A DNA stretch of 64,000 bases from positions 2,149,501-2,213,500 of the forward strand of contig CP070233.1 of the NCBI GenBank assembly GCA_017355425.1. The letters run 5' to 3'. Below the pieces are notes generated by a model that saw only the letters and a list, made by a program, of their open reading frames with translations, did not search any database and had not been told where the DNA came from. The stretch comes from Dolichospermum sp. DET69 (GTDB lineage Bacteria > Cyanobacteriota > Cyanobacteriia > Cyanobacteriales > Nostocaceae). Shown piece after piece: positions 27,345 to 36,581 of the stretch (position 1 is its first letter; every line of letters starts with the position of its first letter). The translations under genes were made by a program, and so were the position numbers.

Positions 27345-30083
27345 TCACAAAATCCCTTTCCCTAGCACCCTACGCTTCAATGCTACTATTCTAGGTCGCG
27401 CACCTTGACCTGAAAAGCCTAACCCTTCGCGGAAAATTTCAGGAATATAAAATCGCTTTATTTCCTCTTTTTGTTTATCTTCATAAATCACTCCCATTTC
27501 TTCTAATAATGTTACTGTTTTTTGATCCATGTCAAAATCTTCTACAGCAAAAGGAATTATCCGTTGAGTTGCAGGATATTTACGAAGTGTATCTTCTACC
27601 CATGTTTTGAAAGCTAGATATTCTTCTTTAGCTTCTCTCACTTTTTCTTCACTACACGGTTTCAGAGCGCGACGAATTGCTGGAGGAGGTAAAAGTCGGC
27701 TTGTAGACCATTTTGCAAATTGTAATTCTTTACTATTTACTGTAATATCTGCTGCATTATACAAAAAACGGACAATATCTCTGGCTTGGAGTCTACCTTT
27801 AAAATCTGTTAAAGCTGCAAATACCCAAGAAGCTGTGTAGGCTTCTTTTGTCCCTAGTCTTTTACCCCATAGTTGCTCTAATTCATCTATGATATTCTCT
27901 TGAGTTAGACTGTAAATACTATCTTTTTTTGCACCTATCACATTAGATTCACTACAAATCCAATAAACTAATCTCAAGAAAGAATCTAGATTCCAAGATA
28001 AATCATAAGCACGGTAAAGATTCTCAAATTGACTCAAATTTTGAGTAATTGTATACCTCAAAAAATCACGACGCAAGAAAATTATGACACCAAGATTAGA
28101 TTGCCTAATTTCTGACAATTTCTTTGGTAAATCATCAATTAAAGCTTTTAAGGCAGTCTGCTGTTGATTACTAGAGGCAATTTTGGAAAAAATATCTTCT
28201 AAACCGTCAAACAAAAAGATAATTTTTAATCCTTTATTTTTTAAATCTTGATTTATAGTGCCAAGAGTATTAGGAATATCTACATTTGGATTAATACCTA
28301 TAGCTCTGGCAATTTCACCAACCCAGAATTCTGTCCATTTTGGTTCATTCCAATTTTGCTCTCCAAGTTCCTTTTTAATTCTATCTGCATATTCTGAATG
28401 TACAAATTCAGGAATATTATCACCTAAAGCTTCTCTAACTTCAATTCTAGATTCGGTGATAACAGTTTTTGCATTATCCTTAACGTTACTGGACTCAAGT
28501 AAAGGAAATATATATGTTTTTGTCTCAGTTTCCTTATGTCTATGATCAATATAATTCAGAAAATTTTCCCAATATTTAAATCGTGATAACTGTATATAAT
28601 TAAAAGTTTTTCCCGCACCTTTAGCTCCAATTGATACTATATGAGGTAATTTATCTCTAAAATTAGTAGCTAAGTTCAGCAAAGGTTCTGTTATCAGTAA
28701 ATCTTCTCCTTGTCCTTGTTCAGCGTACTCATATCGCTGACATAAATCCCTAAGTCTTTTCACCTCTTCTTGTTTGTGTGTTTCTGAGGTTAATTCCTGA
28801 TTTTCGATATTTGGTAACAGTTCTTTAGCCCAATTTCTAGCAATTTTCATCACTGAAGTTGCATTTAATTTTGAGCGTGCATCTTCCCAGTTATTTACAT
28901 AAAGTAATTCTTCTGCAAAATAAGCTTCTTTTATTTCCAATCTTGGCTCATCTAACTTATTTTCTTGTGATTGTACATAAGCAGATCCTAATTCAAATAA
29001 GGCATCCTCATATACTGGTAATTTCTTGAATTCTTCTTTTAACATACTAATTACTATTGATGGATCATAGTATGTTTTATCTTTAACTTCTGCTTCTGGT
29101 GGCGCAATTTTGCCAATTTGTTTTAAAACTAGACTTGTACCTTTAATAGATTGATCATTAATAGTTGTAACTAGAAACCGCTGAATTCTAGGATCAAAAA
29201 TTATTGGACTAGATATTTCACTCAATCCGGCTCTCAAATCAATAAAAACATAATCTGCATTAACAACTTGACCTAAACTATAGATAGCATTGCCATATTC
29301 CCAAGTTCCATCTGGACTTCTAACCAAATTTTCAGGTAAAATAGGAGTATCTAGTAGTTGTTCATCATTAAGACAAGCAGGTAAGAAATAAATTGTTAAT
29401 TCTCCCTCATGTTTAGCTGATTTTTTAACTTCACGGGCAAATAATGAAAGTGCTTCTTCTCTTGCAATGGGAGAATAGTGGTAAACTTCTAAAAAATCAA
29501 TAAAAGAAACTTCTGGCTGTTGTTTTTCAAAAGCATTCCAATAAGTAAGACCTGGTGCTTCCAAATCAGCATCAATCACTAAGATAGTTATAGATTCATT
29601 TAACTCTTTAGCTCTATCTAGCAAAGCAAAAAGATGGGCTGATAAATTTAATGTTCTACCTACACCACCTTTAAAAGAATAAAAAGCTATTAAATTAGGT
29701 TTTTCAGAATATGGTTCTGGAAGATCCACTATTTTTTTGACCGCAGTTTCTGTTTCTGAGCCGCTTTCTAGATAAGCAATTTCTTCCCAAAAGGGACGAA
29801 CATCAATATCAGTTATGTAAGTTTCCTCTTCAGAGATAAATTCTACTGGAAATGTAGCATTACCAAGGTCAAATTGAATAACAGACTCGTCTTCCTGATA
29901 CCAATCCTTAAACCATTCTTTCAGTGCAATGACAGCATTTTCTCTATTCCGAAAATATATTTCTAAAGCATCTGAGTAACAGTAAATTTTCACTACGCCA
30001 TCTGGTAGATTAGTTCCATAATTAGTTTTTGTGCGAATAGTTCTTCTAATATCAAGCCATGTCAGTAATTTGGGTTTATTCAT
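27345..30083 (-). CDS. Dual P-loop protein: KGGVGR ParA-like ATPase plus STAND-like NTPase
   Basis: 912 residues. After about 125 N-terminal residues comes a SIMIBI/ParA-like ATPase with variant Walker A FKGGVGRT (137-144), switch DADLEAPGLT (171-180), IDLRAGLS (281-288) and QSIKGTS (311-317). A second P-loop domain has GAKGAGKT (486-493), Walker B IIFLFDGLED (621-630) and FLRRDF (669-674), like STAND/AAA NTPases. A winged-helix-like region (about 760-912) ends the protein. KGGVGR-variant ATPases are known from bacterial conflict systems. Its start overlaps the HEPN-like gene by 4 bp (ATGA). Confidence 0.75.
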   Translation of the reverse strand: MNKPKLLTWLDIRRTIRTKTNYGTNLPDGVVKIYCYSDALEIYFRNRENAVIALKEWFKDWYQEDESVIQFDLGNATFPVEFISEEETYITDIDVRPFWEEIAYLESGSETETAVKKIVDLPEPYSEKPNLIAFYSFKGGVGRTLNLSAHLFALLDRAKELNESITILVIDADLEAPGLTYWNAFEKQQPEVSFIDFLEVYHYSPIAREEALSLFAREVKKSAKHEGELTIYFLPACLNDEQLLDTPILPENLVRSPDGTWEYGNAIYSLGQVVNADYVFIDLRAGLSEISSPIIFDPRIQRFLVTTINDQSIKGTSLVLKQIGKIAPPEAEVKDKTYYDPSIVISMLKEEFKKLPVYEDALFELGSAYVQSQENKLDEPRLEIKEAYFAEELLYVNNWEDARSKLNATSVMKIARNWAKELLPNIENQELTSETHKQEEVKRLRDLCQRYEYAEQGQGEDLLITEPLLNLATNFRDKLPHIVSIGAKGAGKTFNYIQLSRFKYWENFLNYIDHRHKETETKTYIFPLLESSNVKDNAKTVITESRIEVREALGDNIPEFVHSEYADRIKKELGEQNWNEPKWTEFWVGEIARAIGINPNVDIPNTLGTINQDLKNKGLKIIFLFDGLEDIFSKIASSNQQQTALKALIDDLPKKLSEIRQSNLGVIIFLRRDFLRYTITQNLSQFENLYRAYDLSWNLDSFLRLVYWICSESNVIGAKKDSIYSLTQENIIDELEQLWGKRLGTKEAYTASWVFAALTDFKGRLQARDIVRFLYNAADITVNSKELQFAKWSTSRLLPPPAIRRALKPCSEEKVREAKEEYLAFKTWVEDTLRKYPATQRIIPFAVEDFDMDQKTVTLLEEMGVIYEDKQKEEIKRFYIPEIFREGLGFSGQGARPRIVALKRRVLGKGIL

Positions 30084-30544
30084 AAACTTTTAAGTTCTCC
30101 TGCAATCCATTTTGATATTTCTAGTAGTTTATTTTCTATATCTTCATCATTAGCTTTAATTTTTCCATCTTTATTAACTATAGCAATAACTTTTCCTCCA
30201 TAACGCCACAGTTCGTTAATTTGACCAGGGTTTAATTTTCTATCCTCTTTATTATTTCGTGTATCAAATATTTCCTGAATGACTATTTCACGGGGTAAGC
30301 TCAGATGTCCTCCTGCACCTAATTTACTTAATAATTTATTAATATTATGCTTGCATTCATTGATATCTGTACATAAATCAGTACGTCTTGTTTCCTGTCT
30401 TGCCATCAAAACTGCTTTCAAACCACATTCAACAGCATAAAATAAAAGTAACCGATGGGCATTAGTACGAGGACTTATCTGAGAAGCAGATAGATTTCCA
30501 CCCCAAGCTTTCTTCATTTCTTTGTCTGTAAAAGGTATTGCCAT
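30080..30544 (-). CDS. HEPN-like small protein, partner of the KGGVGR ATPase
   Basis: 154 residues, mostly helical. RTNAHRLLLFYAVECGLKAVLMARQE (26-51) and CKHNINKLLSKLG (65-77) resemble the two core helices of HEPN domains, but the canonical RNase motif R-x(4-6)-H is not obvious, so it may be a non-catalytic or divergent HEPN. Its stop overlaps the start of the 912-residue ATPase gene (ATGA), implying equal production. By analogy with HEPN/NTPase pairs, it could be the effector or a sensor. The family call is tentative. Confidence 0.55.
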   Translation of the reverse strand: MAIPFTDKEMKKAWGGNLSASQISPRTNAHRLLLFYAVECGLKAVLMARQETRRTDLCTDINECKHNINKLLSKLGAGGHLSLPREIVIQEIFDTRNNKEDRKLNPGQINELWRYGGKVIAIVNKDGKIKANDEDIENKLLEISKWIAGELKSL

Positions 30545-30574
30545 TCCCGTTAACTAAGATTTTATTCAGTTATT

Positions 30575-30652
30575 TTACGTCAAAATCGCGCCACCCATTA
30601 ACGGGTCATACCGATACTTCAACTCATCCTCTATTAAAGTCCAACACTCCAT
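30575..30652 (-). CDS. Possible 25-residue leader peptide or remnant before the HEPN gene
   Basis: ATG to TAA encodes MECWTLIEDELKYRYDPLMG plus GAILT. The composition looks like genuine protein rather than random AT-rich sequence. It lies 31 bp before the HEPN start on the same strand. It may be the surviving end of a lost gene or a small part of the cassette. Confidence 0.3.
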   Translation of the reverse strand: MECWTLIEDELKYRYDPLMGGAILT

Positions 30653-30683
30653 GATTGATACAGTTGTAATCAACCAAATCTTT

Positions 30684-30743
30684 ATGCGTGTTAAATTAGC
30701 TTTACTGGGAATACTAAGTATAGGAATGATTGGATATAAATGA
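30684..30743 (+). CDS. Possible 19-residue hydrophobic leader ORF
   Basis: MRVKLALLGILSIGMIGYK, stop TGA. Its stop overlaps the start of the next ORF by 4 bp (ATGA at 30740-30743), a coupling geometry. The sequence looks like a truncated signal peptide. It may simply be the remnant of an upstream gene. Confidence 0.3.
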   Translation: MRVKLALLGILSIGMIGYK

Positions 30744-32008
30744 CTATGTTGGGTAAAATCAAATTTGCGGCCATTTTCGTAGCAAGTACAGCGGGGATAT
30801 TGTGGGTGGTAAATTTACCTTATCCTATGATTCGTCAACCTGTAGCTCAAGCAGCACCATTGCTATTGCTACCTAGTTTCATGAGTATGGATCGTCATTA
30901 TCGGGGTGCTATTGATTCTCTGGAACAGGCAGATCAATTAATTAGTAAAGCTACTAGTTCTGCCGATATTGAACGGGGTGGAGAAAAAGTTAAAGAAGCA
31001 AAAAAACATTTAGAGAATTTACCTGTTTGGTTTTTGGGTTATTATCCCCAACGTTATTGCAGTTTAGTTGGTTGTTCCTGGCAGTTTACTTTTGATGAAT
31101 TTGAAAAGGCACGTCAGCGAGTAGCACGATTAGAAGCAGTGGCTTTCCAGGATAAAAATGCCTTAGTACCATTGGATGAAGCACAAAAGGCACTATTGAC
31201 AGCAAAGCAGGAATATCAACAAGCTAAAAATACAAAAGATAGAGATAAAGCCATTGCTTCTTGGCAAATAGCTATAGATAAATTAGATCAAATTTCTCAA
31301 CAAACTTATGCTGGTAAAAATGCCCAAACTCAACTCGCAGCATACAAACGGGATTTTGAAAATGCACAAGTTGGTAATTTTATTGCCGCGGCACAGGAAT
31401 TTGATTTAGAAGCCGAGAAAGTTAAACTCACAAAATCTGAAGCTGCATCAGAATTGTGGCAACAGGCCATTACTAGACTCGAACGAGTACCAAATGAAAA
31501 TCCTCGTTATTTAGACGCACAAAAATTAATGGCTGCATATCAAGTTAAACAGAAAACAGTTATTGATCCCCGCAGTTCGACTTTAATTGAAGCTGGCAAA
31601 CAGTATGCTTTAGCTGCTGCCAAAGCTTCTCAAAATCCCCCCCATACAAGTCAGAAATGGGAACAAATTGGTGAATTATGGGAAAAAGCAATTCAACAAT
31701 TAGAAAAAATTCAAGTTAGTGAACCTAGTTATGTAGAAGCACAAAAACTAATAGCACAATATCAAACCAATGTAGGAACTATTAAAAATCGTCGGCAAAT
31801 GGAAAGTGATGCTGTGGATATTCTGAAAGAAGCTAACAAGGAAATTCAAAGATTGATTGCTTCTCCACCAACAGATAAAAATCAAATTAGAGCCGAAATT
31901 CATGGAGTTATAACTCAACTTAATAACGTCAAATCGGGAACTACTGCGTACACCGAATCGCAACGATTATTAACATTAGCAAACAAAAGAATTCAGCAAC
32001 TAAAATAA
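30740..32008 (+). CDS. Membrane-anchored helical repeat protein
   Basis: 422 residues. One N-terminal hydrophobic span (about 8-27) is followed by a helical periplasmic or lumenal part. At least three imperfect repeats share the pattern W-x2-AI-x2-L-x-(Q/R/K)-(I/V), then a Y-x-(D/E)-AQK-L-x-A-Y ending (for example ELWQQAITRLERVP near 235 and ELWEKAIQQLEKIQ near 313), resembling TPR-like units. Seen in cyanobacteria as hypothetical proteins. A second start at 30746 is possible. Function unknown. Confidence 0.7.
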   Translation: MTMLGKIKFAAIFVASTAGILWVVNLPYPMIRQPVAQAAPLLLLPSFMSMDRHYRGAIDSLEQADQLISKATSSADIERGGEKVKEAKKHLENLPVWFLGYYPQRYCSLVGCSWQFTFDEFEKARQRVARLEAVAFQDKNALVPLDEAQKALLTAKQEYQQAKNTKDRDKAIASWQIAIDKLDQISQQTYAGKNAQTQLAAYKRDFENAQVGNFIAAAQEFDLEAEKVKLTKSEAASELWQQAITRLERVPNENPRYLDAQKLMAAYQVKQKTVIDPRSSTLIEAGKQYALAAAKASQNPPHTSQKWEQIGELWEKAIQQLEKIQVSEPSYVEAQKLIAQYQTNVGTIKNRRQMESDAVDILKEANKEIQRLIASPPTDKNQIRAEIHGVITQLNNVKSGTTAYTESQRLLTLANKRIQQLK

Positions 32009-32098
32009 TTAATCTAATGGTTCAACAAGTAATCTAACACTAATTTTGAAATATTCGTAGGGTGGGCAATGCCCACCGGATAATGGTTGAGATTCAAT

Positions 32099-33286
32099 CT
32101 AAAATATCCGTTTTCTTGTCCGATTTTCCGGCTGTGTTTTTCTTAAAGGGACTACCTCAGCTTCACTACCCTCTCTAGCTACTCTAATTAATAAAGCAGA
32201 AGATACCAAACTGGCAATCATCGAATTACCACCATAACTAAACATGGGTAAGGGTAAACCTGTCGTTGGTAACGCACCTGTAGTTACACCAATATGTAAT
32301 AGTGATTGGCCAACCATGACAACTACTACACCAATTGCTACTAATTTAGATGTGAGATTTTTGGCCTTGAGGGCAATAATTAATCCTAAAGTGGCAAATA
32401 TCGCCAACATGATTAATAACAAAATCCCCCCAATAAAGCCAAATTCTTCCGAAAAAATTGCGAATATAAAATCAGTATCTTGAATTGGTAAATAGAATAA
32501 CTTTTGTTGAGAAAGTCCAAATCCAGACCCCCAAGTTTGACCTGAACCTACAGCCAATAAACTTTGTACTAACTGATAACCATCTCCTTGAGCATCTGCC
32601 CAAGGATTCATAAAGGACATAATCCGTTTCCGTTGATATTCTTTAATACTAATACTCAATAATGCTAACATCACCCCACCAATAGCTGTTCCTCCCAAAT
32701 ATTTAGATGGTAGTCCTGCTGCTAAGGCAATAAACCAAATTGTCATTCCGCAAAGTGCTGTTGTACTTAAGTTAGGTTGTGCCAAAATTCCTAAGAGAAC
32801 AAGACCAAAAACACCCAACCAAGATAACCGAATTCCCCAACGAAGTTTATCCCACTGGCCGAAAAGTGTCGCACTTTGTAAAACTAAAAAAGGTTTAATT
32901 AATTCTGATGGTTGGATAGGAATCGGTCCAATGGCTATCCATCTAGCTGCGTCAAAGGCTTTTTTTCCCAATCCTGGGATTAAGGTCATAAAAATCAACA
33001 TCAGGAAAAATATCAAAAACCAATGAGATACCCCCAAAATTTTCCGCAATGGCAGATTAACAATGATGTTGAAAATAATCAAGGAAGCTATAGCCCAAAG
33101 GATTTGCCGTTTGAAATAATATAAACCATCACCCTGACGGACATCAGCAACGGGATAGGATGCGGAAAAGAGGATGATTAAACCAATAAACATCCACATT
33201 AATGTTAGCCAGCGCAATAATCGGGCTTCTAAACCCCAGTTAGAAACGGAATTATCAAAAATTGGGATTAATCGGAGTAGATTCAC
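32099..33286 (-). CDS. ftsW: FtsW/RodA-family septal glycosyltransferase
   Basis: 395 residues, about ten membrane helices. Conserved SEDS features are QPSELIKPFLVL, the Asp-containing DARW(I)AIGP loop, GSGQTWGSGFGLSQQKLFYLPIQDTDFIFA and TTGLPLPMFSYGGNSM. FtsW polymerises glycan strands at the division site with its class b PBP. The Arg-rich C-terminal tail is probably cytoplasmic. It is convergent with the repeat protein gene at 30740 and is followed by a GGGTGGGCAATGCCCACC palindrome (about 32055). Confidence 0.9.
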   Translation of the reverse strand: MNLLRLIPIFDNSVSNWGLEARLLRWLTLMWMFIGLIILFSASYPVADVRQGDGLYYFKRQILWAIASLIIFNIIVNLPLRKILGVSHWFLIFFLMLIFMTLIPGLGKKAFDAARWIAIGPIPIQPSELIKPFLVLQSATLFGQWDKLRWGIRLSWLGVFGLVLLGILAQPNLSTTALCGMTIWFIALAAGLPSKYLGGTAIGGVMLALLSISIKEYQRKRIMSFMNPWADAQGDGYQLVQSLLAVGSGQTWGSGFGLSQQKLFYLPIQDTDFIFAIFSEEFGFIGGILLLIMLAIFATLGLIIALKAKNLTSKLVAIGVVVVMVGQSLLHIGVTTGALPTTGLPLPMFSYGGNSMIASLVSSALLIRVAREGSEAEVVPLRKTQPENRTRKRIF

Positions 33287-33334
33287 AATTGTTATTAGTT
33301 ATTAGTTATTAAGTAGGCACAATTAAATATAATA

Positions 33335-33402
33335 TGGGCAGGCAGGATGCCCACCCCACAAGAATATTATACTTATTGTGGGGTGGGCTTCTAGCCCGCC
33401 CA
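33335..33402. repeat. Long imperfect hairpin between proB and ftsW
   Basis: TGGGCAGGCAGGATGCCCAC and its partner GTGGGCTTCTAGCCCGCCCA flank a CCCACAA/TTGTGGG stem and an AT-rich loop. Related GGGTGGGC palindromes occur near 14.55, 14.67, 22.56 and 32.06 kb. It may act as a terminator for proB. Confidence 0.7.
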
Positions 33403-33466
33403 GAGTCAACAATATTATTTTGATATTATTTGAGCCAATCTACTTAGTTATTAGTAATTAGTCAAT

Positions 33467-34576
33467 TTAAATCAAAACTAAATTATCGCGGTGAATTATG
33501 GTGTCTGCACCTTCATAACCTAAAATTGCCGGAATTTCCCGTGAATGTTTGCCGCAAATTTTCTGCAATTCTTTACTATTATAATTCACCAATCCTCTAG
33601 CAATTTCATGACCATTACTATCACATAATTGCACTGCTTCTTGACTGTCAAATTCCCCTTCTACGGCTTTAATTCCCGCTGCTAATAGGGATTTTCCGGC
33701 TTTAACAACGGCAGCGATCGCTCCCTCATCTAAGTATAATTTTCCTCCAGGTATCAAACCATAGGCTATCCAGCGTTTGCGGGCTGAAGTTGGTTCTGGT
33801 TGCGGTGCAAAGTGTGTACCGATGAGTTCCCCTTGAATGATTTTTTCAATGTTCCGGGGAAATTGCCCTTGAGTAATGACTGTGCGGATACCAGCAGCGA
33901 TCGCAATTCTGGCCGCAGATATCTTAGTCATCATTCCCCCAGTCCCCCATTGAGAACCCTGTCCCCCTGTTTGAATCTGCAATTCTGTCAGTTCTTGCAT
34001 ACTGCTAACTAAACTAATGGGTTTAGCATCAGGTACGGAACGAGGATCGGCAGAATATAATCTATCAACATCCGTTAATAAAAATAGCCAATCTGCTTCT
34101 ACTAAACTAGCTACCAATGCAGAAAGGGTATCATTATCTCCGAATTTTAATTCTTCTACAGCTACGGTATCATTTTCATTGACGATGGGAATTACTCCCA
34201 AATTTAGTAATTCTTGAAAAGTATTATTGGCGTTAAGATAACGGCTACGTTCTACCAAATCTGCCCTAGTTAATAATACTTGAGCAATGGGCTGTTGCAA
34301 GATACTAAATAAGTCATCATATATACGCATTAATCTACCTTGCCCAACTGCTGCTACAGCCTGTTTTAAAGCTATAGTTTTGGGACGTTCTGTTAAACCT
34401 AACCGCGCACAACCTACTCCCACAGCGCCAGAAGAAACTAAAATTACCCGATGTCCCTGTCGTCTCAAATCACAAAGAGTTTCGGCTAAGGTTGCAATGC
34501 TAGAAAGGGCTAATTGTCCCGTTTCCGGTTGAGTTAGGCTAGAAGTACCGATTTTAACAACAATTGTTTTGGTCAT
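33467..34576 (-). CDS. proB: Glutamate 5-kinase
   Basis: 369 residues: an amino-acid kinase domain ([52 protein letters not shown]) and a C-terminal PUA domain from about 280 ([21 protein letters not shown]). It makes glutamyl phosphate in proline synthesis; the PUA domain takes part in feedback inhibition. proA is not adjacent. Confidence 0.95.
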   Translation of the reverse strand: MTKTIVVKIGTSSLTQPETGQLALSSIATLAETLCDLRRQGHRVILVSSGAVGVGCARLGLTERPKTIALKQAVAAVGQGRLMRIYDDLFSILQQPIAQVLLTRADLVERSRYLNANNTFQELLNLGVIPIVNENDTVAVEELKFGDNDTLSALVASLVEADWLFLLTDVDRLYSADPRSVPDAKPISLVSSMQELTELQIQTGGQGSQWGTGGMMTKISAARIAIAAGIRTVITQGQFPRNIEKIIQGELIGTHFAPQPEPTSARKRWIAYGLIPGGKLYLDEGAIAAVVKAGKSLLAAGIKAVEGEFDSQEAVQLCDSNGHEIARGLVNYNSKELQKICGKHSREIPAILGYEGADTIIHRDNLVLI

Positions 34577-34607
34577 TGATCATTGGTGATTTATCCCCAA
34601 AAAATTA

Positions 34608-34646
34608 TACAGCGCCAATCCCTCTATAGTGAAGGTTGACGCTGTA
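34608..34646. repeat. Short hairpin with TACAGC/GCTGTA ends
   Basis: TACAGCG and CGCTGTA bracket an AATCC/GGTT stem, 39 bp in total. The ends match those of the 106-bp MITE, so it may be a deleted copy or an unrelated hairpin upstream of proB. Confidence 0.5.
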
Positions 34647-34703
34647 CGGGTTTATATTTATCTCTTATCTGCTAGGGTCTTTTTTTGGCTGACCTTGATG
34701 TTA

Positions 34704-34844
34704 TTAAAATTTATTTTCAGCAGCTTTAAGTAAATCTCCATTTGATAAATTAGACCATCCCTCTTCATAAGCTGTTGTTACAGAATGCTCTATTAAATAT
34801 TTCCTTAGTGGTACAGGAGTTCCCTGATCAAAAAGAATTTTCAT
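34704..34844 (-). pseudogene. Truncated DUF5615 PIN-like toxin
   Basis: A 46-residue frame starts MKILFDQGTPVPLRKYLIEH and continues with TAYEEGWSNLSNGDLLKAAENKF. This is the N-terminal part of DUF5615 PIN-like proteins, normally about 110 residues, with the expected Asp6. It ends at a TAA where the family continues (usually GFD...ITTDQNL), so about 60% is missing. The rest of the 395-bp gap (34577-34971) holds only a short hairpin. Confidence 0.6.
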
Positions 34845-34971
34845 ATCTAAGCAGTTAACATATTAAGCTCATATTTACCATTTACTTGATACATTAGGAA
34901 CATTAATTGAAGTTTATGAAACAGAACATTATCCTCTTCCTAATTGTCATGAAAACGATGTATGAGATTAA

Positions 34972-35559
34972 TTACCAAATCTCACGCAAATCTAAAACAA
35001 ATCCCGGTAAAATATCCTCACCATTTAATGTTTGTGGATGATCTAATTCTTCCACAACTTGACCAGGACGATAAATAAAAACTTTACCTTGTTTTCTATC
35101 AATTAACCAAGCTAATTTAACACCATTTTCTATATATTCTTGCATCTTTTCTTGTAATGGTTTTAAGTTATCGCTAGGAGAACGTAATTCAATCACAAAA
35201 TCAGGTGCAATAGGAGCAAATTTATATTGTTGTTCTGAGGTTAAACTATCCCAACGTTCTTTTTTAATCCAAGCAACATCAGGAGAAACATCTTTACCAT
35301 TGGGTAATTTAAAACCTGTGGAAGAGTCAAAACCTTTACCTAATTTTGTTTGTTTATTCCAAATTCCTAATTCTACAGCAATATCAAAATTACGATTGCC
35401 AGTATCGCTGCCAGTTGGTGGCATAATTATTAATTCCCCTGATGCTGTGCGTTCAAATTTTAAATCACGGTTGTTTTGACAGAGTTGAAAAAATTGCTCA
35501 TCCGTTAGGTTGATGTTTAATGTGAGGTGAGGAGGTAAAGTCGTTATAGCAGTGTTCAT
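34972..35559 (-). CDS. Uma2-family (DUF820) putative endonuclease
   Basis: 195 residues. The PD-(D/E)XK-like core is visible: GELIIMPPTGSDTGNRN, then SPDVAWIKKERW, DFVIELRSPSDNLKPLQEKMQEY and a GVKLAWLID strand. This family is greatly expanded in cyanobacteria; nuclease activity is predicted from the fold and function is unproven. Apparently intact. Confidence 0.85.
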   Translation of the reverse strand: MNTAITTLPPHLTLNINLTDEQFFQLCQNNRDLKFERTASGELIIMPPTGSDTGNRNFDIAVELGIWNKQTKLGKGFDSSTGFKLPNGKDVSPDVAWIKKERWDSLTSEQQYKFAPIAPDFVIELRSPSDNLKPLQEKMQEYIENGVKLAWLIDRKQGKVFIYRPGQVVEELDHPQTLNGEDILPGFVLDLREIW

Positions 35560-35646
35560 GATGTTTACCTCAAGGTGTTAGTTTCAAGTTTAGTGAATTT
35601 AGCTAAAATAGTAAAGATAAACTCACCAATTTAGAACTACAGATTT

Positions 35647-36180
35647 TTACTTTTTGATTACCTTACCTGTAATAGATGCACCCAGAATTTCCGATATCCA
35701 AACTTCAATGTTGCGGATAGGATGGGAACGGAGGGCTGTAAAATCAGGATGAATAATAGGCTCAACTAAAATTGTAAACATACCCAAGCGATTACCAGCT
35801 AACACATCTGTAAACAAGCGATCGCCTACCATACCTACTTGATGTGCAGGTAAATCCATCTCTTGCAATGCTGCTCTAATTTTCCGCCGCGAGGGTTTAG
35901 CCGCACCCAAATAGTAAGGTAAATTGAGAGAACGAGCAATCCCACCAATTCGCGCTTCACTTAAATTATTACTGACTAACCACAATGATGTACAAGTCCG
36001 AATTTCTGCTATCCATGCTTGCAATTCTGGGAAAGTAGAACTTGTTGTCATCGGGACTAAAGTTTCATCCACATCTAATACTAGCCCTTTCAGCCCATAT
36101 TGTTGGATTACATCCGGTGTCAACGTCAAAACCGAACCTGCTAAAATCAAGTTAGGCTCTAATAGATGGTTGCGAGTCAT
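35647..36180 (-). CDS. YqeG-type HAD IIIA phosphatase
   Basis: 177 residues. Motif I LDVDETLVP holds the nucleophile Asp36 and Asp38; motif II is WLVSNN; KPSRRKIR supplies the Lys; GDRLFTDVLAGNRLG is motif IV. YqeG-type proteins include mitochondrial phosphatidylglycerophosphate phosphatase relatives, so a role in phosphatidylglycerol synthesis is plausible, which would matter for photosystem lipids. It stands alone. Confidence 0.85.
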   Translation of the reverse strand: MTRNHLLEPNLILAGSVLTLTPDVIQQYGLKGLVLDVDETLVPMTTSSTFPELQAWIAEIRTCTSLWLVSNNLSEARIGGIARSLNLPYYLGAAKPSRRKIRAALQEMDLPAHQVGMVGDRLFTDVLAGNRLGMFTILVEPIIHPDFTALRSHPIRNIEVWISEILGASITGKVIKK

Positions 36181-36288
36181 AATATTTTATAATTAAACTA
36201 AGCCTGTTGATATTCTTAACATATCTCGTTGGTCTCGTTCCCAGTCTGTAACCTACCTTGTACACACGAGTCCTGTTAATATTAGATT

Positions 36289-36569
36289 GGCGGTTAGAAA
36301 CCGCAACTACACAGGTAAAACCCACCTTCGTGGGTTGAAAACAAATAGTTTTTATTAGTCCACGCAGGTGGACTTTGTTTGTGTAGCTGTGATTTATAAT
36401 CGCCAGAACCTATTAATTTACCTTATACACACAGGTCCTGTTAATATTAGATTGGCGGTTAGAAACCGCAACTACACAGGCAAAACCCACCTTCGTGGGT
36501 TGAAAACAAATAGTTTTTATTAGTCCACGCAGGTGGACTTTGTTTGTGTAGCTGTGATTTATAATCGCC
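36289..36569. repeat. Tandem pair of a 116-bp hairpin-ended repeat
   Basis: Copies at 36289-36404 and 36454-36569 are almost identical: GGCGGTTAGAAACCGC at one end, TGATTTATAATCGCC at the other, and CCCACCTTCGTGGG plus CCACGCAGGTGG inside. About 30 bp of flank (CCTGTTAATATTAGATT) is duplicated too, so the pair arose by duplication of a 165-bp segment. The second copy ends 13 bp from the DUF3727 stop. It fills the 36181-36581 gap; no gene seen. Confidence 0.8.
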
Positions 36570-36581
36570 AGAACTTATTGA

